From positions 1 to 43,924 of the forward strand of contig JANYBJ010000325.1 of NCBI GenBank assembly GCA_025360845.1: a DNA stretch of 43,924 bases, written 5' to 3'. Positions within the stretch are counted from its first letter, which is position 1; each line of letters starts with the position of its first letter. Positions 29,224 through 38,500 of the stretch are shown here, in pieces. The notes under the pieces were generated by a model that saw nothing but the letters and a program-made list of their open reading frames with translations, did no database searches and had not been told where the DNA came from. The DNA comes from a bacterium. Its GTDB lineage: Bacteria > Verrucomicrobiota > Kiritimatiellia > RFP12 > UBA1067. The position numbers and the translations under genes were made by a program.

Positions 29224-32200
29224 TTACTCGGTGATGAACCCCGCGTCGGCCCAGTCGGCGTGATCGGAATCGGGCGCATCGCCCGCATCCCAGATCACGA
29301 GCTGAAGCGTTTTCGTGCCGGCCGGCAGCGGGAGGTCGATCCCCCAGGCGAAGCCCGGCGTCAATTTCGGCGTCTGATACAGGGTCTTCTCCCCGCCCAT
29401 GGCGATGATGTTCGCCTGGCCGCCGGCGGCTTTCGCAGCCTCCTCGTTGCCGGTCACGATCTCGGCCTTGACGATGAAGACCGCCGAGCCGATCGGGCGG
29501 GCCAGGGTCTCGTCGTCGATCCCCACCTGAGCCACGAAGCGCTTCCATTCGGGTTTGACGGCGTACACCAGAGTCGAGTTCGCATGACTGCCCATGCCTC
29601 TCGCGAATTCCTTGCCGCCCAGGCGCAGGGGGTTTCCGGCGGTCGACCGGTCACAACGGTTGGTCCAGCCGGGCTGACACTTCTCCGAAAGCACGGGCAG
29701 GTCGGAGAGACACACGTTCGGCCGGGGCGGCACCGGCGGCACGGCGCGGATGCTGGACGCGCCCGTCTCGCTGGCCTGCCCGTTCCAGAACACCCGCGCC
29801 TTGATCTCGCAGGGTTTCTCCACAACCAGTTGCGCATCCAAAATGGGGGCCTCCGGCGTCGGCTCGGTTCCGTCGCGCGTATAGCGCACCACCGCGCCGG
29901 TCAGTTCCGCCTGATCCGGGATGCGGTGCGTCAACGTCACGGGCTTGTTCAGAAAAGCCATGACAGGGGACAACTCGGGGGCCGGCGGACGGGTCCTGAC
30001 GAACTCCCGCATCAGGATGCCGCTAAGGACACGGCCATCGGCCGCGAACGCCTGCGCCTTGACCAAGGTGTTTTTGGAGAGCTTGAGCGCTCCGGTGCAG
30101 ACCGGCGAATCCTTCGTGGGATCGCGGCCGTCAAGCGTGTAATGGATTTTGGCGTTTTTGAAGCGCGTCTCCAGCACCACGTCGGTTTCCGCCGCGTAGA
30201 AATACCGGCGGGCAGGAAGCATCCGGGTGTGGGAGAGCCGCACCAGAGCACAGCCGCGCGCCAGAGGAACGTCCATAAGAATATCAGCGCCGACCGTTTT
30301 CGAAGGGAGCGGCTTCCAGTCCCAGCCCTTGGCCGGATGTAGCACCTCAGCATCAAACCCGGCCAGCTCTTCCGGACCATTCAGGCCGGCCACCCGCACG
30401 CCTGTCGCGGTCTTGTCCCCGCCCAGGACCACCGGCACCAGATAGCCGCCGGGAATGGAGAACAGGTTCGCCTTGGCCCCCTCTGCCTTTGCCTCCGCTC
30501 CGTCCAACACCCAGGTACGGCCGCTGTAGGCGTCGAAAAGAGGACCGTAATCGAGAGAGAACTGATCCACGTAACCGAAATCCGGCTTGATGTTGTGGTT
30601 GTTGAAAGGGACCGGCGCGGTCTTGAAGGTGCCGAGATAAAGGTTCCACTGGAAGTCGTCGTCGAAACCGACGCCCGCATTCAGCCCGCCCCACTGCACC
30701 AGCGGCTTGCGCAAGGCGAGGAAGGCGTACCGGTTCAGGCCGCTCATGCTGGTGTCCTCGGCATACAGGCCGTCGATGTCCTTGTAAAGGTCGAGCCGAC
30801 AGAAGAGCGGATTGGCATAGGCCACCTTGCCGGCCGGGTGCAGTAAGGCTCCTGCCTTGGCCCAGAACTTCCGCCACCCGTCCGCAAAGGTGGCGCCCGG
30901 CTTGCCGTTGTACCAGGTGATGCCGTCGTCGCCGTGGGTATTGATGAACCAACTGGGCCTGTCCGTCGCCACGCCTGAACTGGAGGGAAAAAGCTCGATA
31001 TGACGCCGTATCTGATCCAGCAAAAACTCGCGGTAGGCGGGGTTGCCCGGATCAAGGAACAGGCCGTTCTCCCAGCAGGGCACCCGTTTGTCATCCCAGA
31101 AAAAGTGCGCGTCGCGCATCTGATACCAGACAAAGTCATTGGCGTCGCGCCACAGGTCTTCGTCGCGGGCCGCTTTGCGCGGCGGCGCGCCGTCCGCTTT
31201 CACATCCAGCCCCACCTCGCCCAGGTTGAAATAATTGAGCACGTGGAACCCGCTCCGTCGCATGCGTTCGGAGTAGTCGCGAAGCTGCCGGAGCGAGGTC
31301 GGCTTCTTCGGACTCTCCGCACCCCAAGCCCGGGCATTCGTCCACTGCCAGTCGAGGTCATCCGTGAGCGGCAGGAACATGCCCATGTAGACATAGTCCA
31401 GGCCGGACTTCCAGTTGAACGTGAAGCCCATCCGCATGTACCGGGGAACATCCAGATCGTCTTCATACTCGGCATAGGCCCCATTGCCGGCCACCTGCCA
31501 CGTGACGGCACTGGGGGGATTGAAGAACGCCGCATACCGGTTCACCATCCAGTTCAGCCCCGGACGCCAGCCCGGCCCATGCGGCACCAGGTGCAGGGTG
31601 AAGCGCAACGGACGGTCCTTCCCGATGCGGCACTGGTAACGGAGAAAAGAGACCGAGCCGTCCTTGCCTGTGCGCAGGTCCAAACTGGGAATCGCGTCGG
31701 CAGGCGATTGAATCAGGCTGAGGCCGCGCTCTTTGTCCATGACCGTCACAAGGGGCACGGTGAATGATTCGGGATGCTGTACACCGCCATATTGTAATTT
31801 CCGGTCGCCGAACGTGGCGGTCTCCAGCGGGTCGCCCCACGCGGGAGTGCCAGTCACCCCCGTGGGATTGCTCCAGGTGGTCCAATGGCGGAGATCCGGT
31901 GTCACCGCGAAACGCAGCGTGCTGTCGATGACGGTACACCAGGACTCCCCGGAACCCGTGATCTCCACCTCCCAGCGGATGCTGTCGCGCTCGGGAATGT
32001 AACGTTCCGTCAGGTGGCACCCCTCCCCGCTTTTCTGACCTCGCAGCTCCCTTTCCACGACTACGGAACCGTCAGCCCCGCCCGACACCATCGGGGCGTC
32101 GGTCTGAGCTGACTCCAGCCGGACACCGCCCTGCGTCAGCCAGGCCGACGCTTTGACTCCGACCAACGCTCCCTCCTGTGTGACGCCGAGGTCTAAACCG

Positions 32201-32352
32201 GGGCACGACACCGTATGTAAGACCTTAATTCCATCATCGGCCTGTGCGCAAGGTACTCCGAGGGACAGCACACCCAATCCAGAACAAAGTCCGCACAGCG
32301 CCGCCGCAGCACCGAGGAACAGCACATATCTGCAATTTTTCGTCGCGCGCAT
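29224..32352 (-). CDS. Unassigned glycosidase-like protein with C-terminal NPCBM domain
   Basis: 1042 residues; signal YVLFLGAAAALCGLCSGLGV near the N-terminus. Order: an N-terminal beta-sandwich (about 40-290), then a barrel-like region with NYFNLGEVG (E379), ATDRPSWF (D464) and THGDDGITW (D475-D476). Next come beta-rich segments with two chitobiase-C-like repeats (KIHYTLDGRDPT and VVRYTRDGTEPT). The end is an NPCBM-type sugar-binding domain (about 885-1040; FARGMGSHANSTLVYAV). I cannot match the barrel to a named family; a GH31/GH36/GH97-like clan member is possible. The same YFN-E-G, DR-W and DDG-T spacing appears in the upstream neighbour (32380-35328), so the two are likely paralogues. 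Part of the minus-strand glycan cluster. Confidence 0.65.
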   Translation of the reverse strand: MRATKNCRYVLFLGAAAALCGLCSGLGVLSLGVPCAQADDGIKVLHTVSCPGLDLGVTQEGALVGVKASAWLTQGGVRLESAQTDAPMVSGGADGSVVVERELRGQKSGEGCHLTERYIPERDSIRWEVEITGSGESWCTVIDSTLRFAVTPDLRHWTTWSNPTGVTGTPAWGDPLETATFGDRKLQYGGVQHPESFTVPLVTVMDKERGLSLIQSPADAIPSLDLRTGKDGSVSFLRYQCRIGKDRPLRFTLHLVPHGPGWRPGLNWMVNRYAAFFNPPSAVTWQVAGNGAYAEYEDDLDVPRYMRMGFTFNWKSGLDYVYMGMFLPLTDDLDWQWTNARAWGAESPKKPTSLRQLRDYSERMRRSGFHVLNYFNLGEVGLDVKADGAPPRKAARDEDLWRDANDFVWYQMRDAHFFWDDKRVPCWENGLFLDPGNPAYREFLLDQIRRHIELFPSSSGVATDRPSWFINTHGDDGITWYNGKPGATFADGWRKFWAKAGALLHPAGKVAYANPLFCRLDLYKDIDGLYAEDTSMSGLNRYAFLALRKPLVQWGGLNAGVGFDDDFQWNLYLGTFKTAPVPFNNHNIKPDFGYVDQFSLDYGPLFDAYSGRTWVLDGAEAKAEGAKANLFSIPGGYLVPVVLGGDKTATGVRVAGLNGPEELAGFDAEVLHPAKGWDWKPLPSKTVGADILMDVPLARGCALVRLSHTRMLPARRYFYAAETDVVLETRFKNAKIHYTLDGRDPTKDSPVCTGALKLSKNTLVKAQAFAADGRVLSGILMREFVRTRPPAPELSPVMAFLNKPVTLTHRIPDQAELTGAVVRYTRDGTEPTPEAPILDAQLVVEKPCEIKARVFWNGQASETGASSIRAVPPVPPRPNVCLSDLPVLSEKCQPGWTNRCDRSTAGNPLRLGGKEFARGMGSHANSTLVYAVKPEWKRFVAQVGIDDETLARPIGSAVFIVKAEIVTGNEEAAKAAGGQANIIAMGGEKTLYQTPKLTPGFAWGIDLPLPAGTKTLQLVIWDAGDAPDSDHADWADAGFITE

Positions 32353-32379
32353 CGCATGGTCCCTAACGTTCTGAACAAC

Positions 32380-35328
32380 TTAATCGATGAACACGCCCGA
32401 AGCCACGGCATTCGCGCCTGCGGTCTTCTTGAGCACGAGGTTGACTTTTCCGGTCACGGTCCACGTCAGGTACACGCCGCCCGCAGCCTCTTGCGTCGAA
32501 ACCGCTTGGGTGCCCAGTGCATTTTCTGTCTCCTGGATGCTGGCTTCCATCATACGGTCGTTTCGGTCAAAGTCCAGCAGATAGACCGTCAGCTTGTAAG
32601 GTTTGCTGTCGGGCGGAGTAACGGCAAACGCGAGGGCGTCCTGCTGATACCAGCAGGTGGCGCTGCGTCCGGAGCCCCCCTCTTTAGGCGCCTCGGGCAC
32701 GCGCGGATCGCCGCTGTTTCCCTGCCAGGTGATCGCCGCGGCGTCGAGCGGCTGCAACCCGTAGCCGTTTTGCGGCTGCTCGTCGCTGACCTGCGGTAGC
32801 CACACCGCCCGCTTGCCGAGCCGGCCCTTCCAGTGTCCGCCCGAAGACGCGTCGCGACTGTCGAACTGCGCCACCGACGGAATGACCTCTTCGGCCGGAC
32901 ACCACGCCAGCGGCAGGACGAGCGAGCCGGCTCCGCCGGCAGAGGCGTCGTCGGGCGTCCAGGTGGCGATGCGGTAGCGCTTGCCGCTGGCCAGCGTGAC
33001 CTGCAGGTCTGCGCGCTGGGGCGCGAACCAAGTCCCCTCGTCCGCGGCTGTCAATTGAATGCGCGGCGGCCGGTCGGGCAACGTATTTCCGGAGGAGAGC
33101 GCCACAGCGAACAGGTTGACCCCGGCTTTCAGGTACACTGACGGAAGGTCATCGATAGCGGCTGACACCAAACCCGGCTCGCCGAGACTCGCGCCGCTAA
33201 GCAGCAGCATGGCCGATTGGATCGCCTCAAGCTTCGGCGGGGTCGCGGCATGGGCCGAGGCCGGGCCCGGCTGCGGGAACAGGCGGTCACGCACGCCGCG
33301 CAACCGTTCCGCATCGGCGAACGGCAGCGGTGGAGGCTGGCCGCGGCCCGCGACGATCATCGAAGCTGAACCGTGCCGGTCGAAGGCGATTTCCGCGCTG
33401 CCCGCCGCATGCGTGACCGCGGCCCAGCAGGGAGGCGCGTCGGCCGAAACGACGTAGGCCCAGGCGAGGTCCGCAGCGTTCGTCACGCTGAGCCGCACCC
33501 GCACCGCCTCCACGGCCTCCGTGCGGCGCGACAGGAACCGCACCCGGGAGGTCACCGGCGACACGTAATGGCCCGCCCGGTTGACGAAGAGGTTCACATC
33601 GTTCGCGCCGGAGACGCTCACGCAGTGCGGCTCGAGCACCTGCTCCTTGCCGTCGAGCAAGTCGAACAGCGGCGCGTAAATCTCCAGCAGGTCTGCGGCG
33701 CGGGCGTCGGGACCTTGCTGGCTGATCGGGAACCGGTGGGCGATCATCTGCGGAAACAGGGCGAACTGCAGCCGCCGCTTCAACTGGGCCTCGAACTTCA
33801 ACAAGTCTCCCGAGTACGGCGCTTGCTTGTTCCACGCCGCGGCCGGCCGGAAGGGCGAGACGTAGCCCAGGGCGCGCACGTGGTCGCTCTCGTGGCAGGT
33901 GCCGTCGTTGTCGCGCAGCACCTCGATCTTCCAGAACTGATTGACGTACACGCGCCACCCGGCGTCATGGGCCTGACGGCAAACCTCGGCCACGCCCTCT
34001 GCCACCGGACCGGCCATGTTTTCAGCAGGCCGGTTACCGATCATGGTCAACCCGTCGTCATGGCCGTAATCGATCACGCTGGCCCAGTCGAGCCGGTCGA
34101 TGATGAAGCCGTCCAGCTTCGGCAGCCGCGCGACGTGCCGACGAACCTGTTCCGACAGGGCCGGGAACAGGGAACAGTCGTGGCGGGCGTTCATCGCCAT
34201 CGCCCCCTCCCACGTTTCAACGGGCCGGCCCTCGGCGTCCTTGATCAAGGCGTTGGAGAACTGCTCGCGGAGGATGCGCCCCGCCGTCTCCGTGTCGCCG
34301 CTCCGCCCGCCCTTTCCGCCGTATTCCGTGACGTTAAAGTAGGCGTACACCCCGATTTTCTGCGCATGCATCTCGGCGGTGAACGCATTGATCTTCTCGT
34401 CGCTCATGGGCTCTTTGAGCTTCCACCAACTGGCATAGCTGTACGGCTCCCACTGCGGCGCGTCGGGCAGATACTCGCCGAGGTGGGTGAACCAGAAACT
34501 GGTCCAGATATAGCGGATGTTCTGCCGCGCCATTTCATCAAAGCCGGGGTGATCCTGGATGTGGTGATACCAGAAAGCCCCTTCGTAGGTTCCGCGCGGC
34601 TGAGCCGGCCGGAAGTAGCGGGGGAAGTCGTCGCTGTACGCCTTGATCGCCGCGCGGTAGTCGGCCGGATGCGTGTAGAAGAGCAGACGCAACGCAGACG
34701 GCTTGGCGCCGCCCATTCCCCGGCGCCCCAGCCGAAGCCGCAGCGTGGTTGCGTTCTGCCAATCAACTTGCAGATGCGGCGTGTTGGCGTCGGCAGGCAC
34801 GGCGACCGTCAGCGCCGTGTCCGCCAGCGGGTCCAGCACAGAAACCAGAGGCAGCACATAACATCGCCCGTCGCCCCAGCCCACCGTCCCATACGGCACC
34901 GGTTCAAACGTCGGGTAGGCCGACAGCGCCATGACGCCCCGTTCGCTGGGCGTGAACACCTGCCGCTGCCCGGTCAACACCGGAAACGCGATGGACACTT
35001 CATGCGCCGCGCGCGGCCCCTGCCCCGTGAACGTCAAGTCCCACGCCATGCCGCGTTCGGTCGCGGAAAAACGCTCGGCCACGGACAACCCTAAAGCATC
35101 GAGTGTGTGTGCGGGTGATGCTGAAGCGGCGGGCAGCGCAGTCGGTTTCACTTCAAAGGAGGCCGTCTTGCCGTCAACCTCGTTGCGGACCTCCACCCGC
35201 ACCGGCCCCTGCAGCCATTGCTGTAGGGACGGCGTGGCGCGGGGACCCGCAGTCGTTTCGCCCCCTGCGACACATACGATCACCAGACTCATCACCAGCC
35301 CATACAGGCCCGCATCGTAGACTTTCAT
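32380..35328 (-). CDS. Unassigned glycosidase-like protein with shared C-terminal beta module
   Basis: 982 residues from the ATG at 35328, preceded by AAAAAGGAAC. The frame is open to 35520, but the first 64 residues lie over a repeat and have no signal. The signal segment is YGLVMSLVIVCVAGG. N-terminal sandwich, then a barrel-like region containing TSFWFTHLGEY, YFNVTEYG (E335), IIDRLDW (D411, D414) and GHDDGLT (D424-D425). The motif order and spacing match the 29224-32352 protein. The final 190 residues or so (KLTVYLLDFDRNDRM, GVYLTWTVTGKVNL, GANAVASGVFID) match the end of the GH31 protein. Export and neighbours support polysaccharide breakdown; the linkage is unknown. Only 27 bp separate it from the next gene, so the two are co-transcribed. 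Confidence 0.65.
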   Translation of the reverse strand: MKVYDAGLYGLVMSLVIVCVAGGETTAGPRATPSLQQWLQGPVRVEVRNEVDGKTASFEVKPTALPAASASPAHTLDALGLSVAERFSATERGMAWDLTFTGQGPRAAHEVSIAFPVLTGQRQVFTPSERGVMALSAYPTFEPVPYGTVGWGDGRCYVLPLVSVLDPLADTALTVAVPADANTPHLQVDWQNATTLRLRLGRRGMGGAKPSALRLLFYTHPADYRAAIKAYSDDFPRYFRPAQPRGTYEGAFWYHHIQDHPGFDEMARQNIRYIWTSFWFTHLGEYLPDAPQWEPYSYASWWKLKEPMSDEKINAFTAEMHAQKIGVYAYFNVTEYGGKGGRSGDTETAGRILREQFSNALIKDAEGRPVETWEGAMAMNARHDCSLFPALSEQVRRHVARLPKLDGFIIDRLDWASVIDYGHDDGLTMIGNRPAENMAGPVAEGVAEVCRQAHDAGWRVYVNQFWKIEVLRDNDGTCHESDHVRALGYVSPFRPAAAWNKQAPYSGDLLKFEAQLKRRLQFALFPQMIAHRFPISQQGPDARAADLLEIYAPLFDLLDGKEQVLEPHCVSVSGANDVNLFVNRAGHYVSPVTSRVRFLSRRTEAVEAVRVRLSVTNAADLAWAYVVSADAPPCWAAVTHAAGSAEIAFDRHGSASMIVAGRGQPPPLPFADAERLRGVRDRLFPQPGPASAHAATPPKLEAIQSAMLLLSGASLGEPGLVSAAIDDLPSVYLKAGVNLFAVALSSGNTLPDRPPRIQLTAADEGTWFAPQRADLQVTLASGKRYRIATWTPDDASAGGAGSLVLPLAWCPAEEVIPSVAQFDSRDASSGGHWKGRLGKRAVWLPQVSDEQPQNGYGLQPLDAAAITWQGNSGDPRVPEAPKEGGSGRSATCWYQQDALAFAVTPPDSKPYKLTVYLLDFDRNDRMMEASIQETENALGTQAVSTQEAAGGVYLTWTVTGKVNLVLKKTAGANAVASGVFID

Positions 35329-35430
35329 GACCGATGTTCCTTTTTCATATGCAAGCCCGCCCTCACGGAGTTCCGGGAGCAAACGGATGGGTAACTTTTT
35401 CAACGAATTAAACGAAGGGTTCGAATGCAT

Positions 35431-35484
35431 GGTAGGGACGGCTCGCCGAGCCGTCCGCGGCGGTTTCGGCGAAACCGCCCTACC
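35431..35484. repeat. Cruciform REP-like unit
   Basis: Outer arms GGTAGGG / CCCTACC enclose two perfect hairpins, ACGGCTCGCCGAGCCGT and CGGTTTCGGCGAAACCG, joined by CCGCGG. The arrangement matches 13697-13773. It lies in the 257-bp gap between the LamG-repeat gene and the next enzyme gene, where it could end or attenuate transcription or protect mRNA ends. Confidence 0.75.
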
Positions 35485-35585
35485 GGTTTCAACATGGCTT
35501 ACGTGCGACAAAATGGCCAAGTTATAAGGTAAGCCTCTCTTTTCAGCTCGTACGTTCTCTCCATGAACTCCGCATCGCGCTCACC

Positions 35586-38500
35586 TTAGAGAACCGTTAT
35601 GAGCGTGCCTTTTTTGTAAAGGCGGAGCCGGCCGGACGAAGCGTCGTATCCCAGCGCATACCCTTTCAGCTCAACACCGTTCGCATAGATGATCCACGTC
35701 CCTAGCGCGCTGGCATTCTCCACGCTGGTGACGGCGAGCGGAATCGTCCACGTCAAGGGCGCTCCGCTCGCGTGTACGAGGTAGAGTGCGCCGTTGGGCT
35801 TCGGCGTCAGCCGGGTGACCGTGCCGGCGCCCAGCAGGTCGACGCGCAGGGCGCCGATCAGCTCCGGCCCGCTGACGGACAGGATCGCGTCTGCGCGAAC
35901 CTCGACCGCGGCGGTGTCGGGGATGACGTCGGTGCCGCCGCTGACCGCGAGCGTCCCGCCTTGGACAAGGACATCGCCCGCGAAGGTGTTGTTGCCGCTG
36001 AGCGTCTGCGTGCCCGTCCCCACTTTGGTGAGCGAGAGCGCGCCTTGAAGCGACCCTGAAAAACTCGGGCTGGTGTTGTCGCCGCCGATCGTGAGCATCG
36101 CCGGTGCCCCGCTGTTGGTGATTGTGCCGCCGGTGCCGCCGGTGTCGGCCAAGGAGCCGACCTGTTGGCTGCCCCCGCCAAGGTCAAGCGTGGCCCCTGA
36201 TGCAAGCTGCACACGGGTGGCGACGGGCAAGGCACCTGTCAGGGTGCCCGCTAGGTTGGCGAGGAAAAGCTGCCGCACCTGGTCTGCGCTCAGTGAGCCA
36301 TCGTAAATACAGGCGCTGGCGAGCTTCTGGCAGAAGGTTTGCTGGAAGAAATTGGCTCCGACCGAGCCGATGTCGGTCGTGCTGTCAAAGCCTGCCACCG
36401 TTCCCACGGCCTGCCCGTCGACATAGTACGTCATCGTGTTGGCACTGCTGCTGCCGACAACCGTGAGCATGTGCCACTCATTTCGCTCGCGCAACGCGCC
36501 GATATCATAGCTGCTGTCCTGGAAGCCGCCCCCGTCCCACGCGCCGAGCCGGGTGCCGTGGATCAAAAGCTGGTGCTGTCCAAAGGCGCTGCGGAACAGG
36601 GTGGCGTAATCATCCGCGTAGATGTAGTAGGCCCAGGCGGAAGCCGTGAAATTCCCGCTGGTGATAGGATAGCCGGCGACCGCCCCAAACACGGCAGTGC
36701 CAACCTCGAGGTAGCCGCTGTTTTTTGTGACGATCATCGCGTTGGCTCCGCCCGGGCCAATGCCGACCTCGAGGCGTCCATCGACCACGGCACCGTTAAA
36801 AGCCGCTCCGGCCGAACCGCTATTGGGGACGGCGGGTCCGCTGGCTGGCAGGTTGTAGCCGACCGCAACGCCCGAGGGCGCTGCAGGCGGCAAGCGAAGT
36901 TTAAGCGTGCCGCCGTTAACGACCGTTGCGCCACCGTAGCTGTTTGCGCCACCGAGGACCTGTGTGCCGGCTCCCTCTTTGATGAGCGTGAGGTCGCCCT
37001 GAATCGTTCCGTAGAAACTTGTGCTGGTATTGTCGCCGCCGATCGTGAGCGTCGCGGGGCCCCCGCTCGTGGTGACCCGGCCGGCCGTGCTGCCGCTGTC
37101 GGCCAGCGAGCCGATCCGCTGACGGGTTCCGCCAAGGTCGAGGGTGGCCCCGGCGGCAATCTGCACGCGGGTCGTTGTCGGCAGAACCGGCGCGGGAGGC
37201 AGGTTGGCAAGATCGCTGTTGTAAAGCTGTAGCACCTGGTCTGCGCTGAAGGATCTGTTGTGAATGCAGGCGCTGGCGATCTTCTGGCAGAAGGTTTGCT
37301 GGCCGAACGTGGCTCCGATCGAGCCGATCTCGGTCTTGCTGTCAAAGCCGTTCACCGTCCCCTCGGCATGCCCGTCCACATAATACGTCATCGTGTCGGC
37401 GCCGCTGCTGCCGACCACCGTGAGCATGTGCCATTCGGCTTTTTCCCGCAATCCGCTGATATCGAAGCCGCTGTCCTTAAAGGTATTGTCGACCCACGCG
37501 CCGAGTTGGGTGCCTTGGATCAAAAGCTGGTGGTGCCCGTAAGCGCCGCGGAACAGGGTGGCGTAATTATCCGCGTAGATGTGGTAGGCCCAGGCGGAGG
37601 CCGTGAAATTCCCGCTGGCGAGGGGATAACCCGGGATAGAATTTACCGCGGCAGGGCCGACCTTGAGGTAGCCGCTGTCTTTCGAGAGGGCCAGCGCGTT
37701 GGCGCCCCCCGGACCGGTGCCGGCTTCAAGGGTGCCGCTGATCACCGTGCCGTTGTAGGCGGCCGCAGTGCCCGTATTGGTGACCACGCTTCCGCTGGCA
37801 GGCAGCTTGTAGCTGATTGCGGCAAGGTCGTCGTTGAAGAGTTGTAGCACCTGGTCTGCGCTCAAGGATCTGTCATAAATAGAGGCGTTGGCGAGCTTCC
37901 GGCAGAAGGTTTGCTCTGTGAAGCAGGCGCCTATCGAACCGATGTCCATCTTGCTGTCAAAGCCAGTCACCGTCCCCACGGCCTGCCCGTCAACATAGTA
38001 CGTCATCGTATTGGCGCCGCTGTTGCCGACAACCGTGAGCATATGCCATTCCCATTTTTCCCGCAACGCGCTAATATCGTAGCCGCTGTCCATAAAGCCC
38101 GCCCCCATGGTGGCATACGCGCCAAGTTTGGTGCCGTGGATCAGAAGCTGGTGATCCCCAAGTCCGCCGCGGAACAGGGTGACGTAATCACCCGGGTAGA
38201 TGTAGTAGGCCCAAGCGGAGGCCGTGAAATTCCCGCTGGTGATCGGGTAGCCGGCGACAGCCCTAAGCACGGCTGGACCGACCTGGAGGTAGCCGCCGGC
38301 GATGATGGTCATCGCATTGGCGCCGCCCGGGCCGGCGCCGGCCTCGAGGGTACTGCTGACCACCGTGCCGTTATAGGCGGCTTCGGCTGAGCCTGAGTTA
38401 GTGACGGTCATGCCGCTAGCGGGCAGTTTGTAGCTGACCGCAGCCGTCAACCGGAGATCCAGTCTTCCGGCGTTAATGACCGTGGGGCCACTGTAGCCGT

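Noticed and set aside
35329-35520. N-terminal extension of the 32380-35328 protein
   Set aside because: The extra 64 codons run through the cruciform repeat, lack a signal peptide, and the internal ATG at 35328 has a ribosome site and signal sequence.
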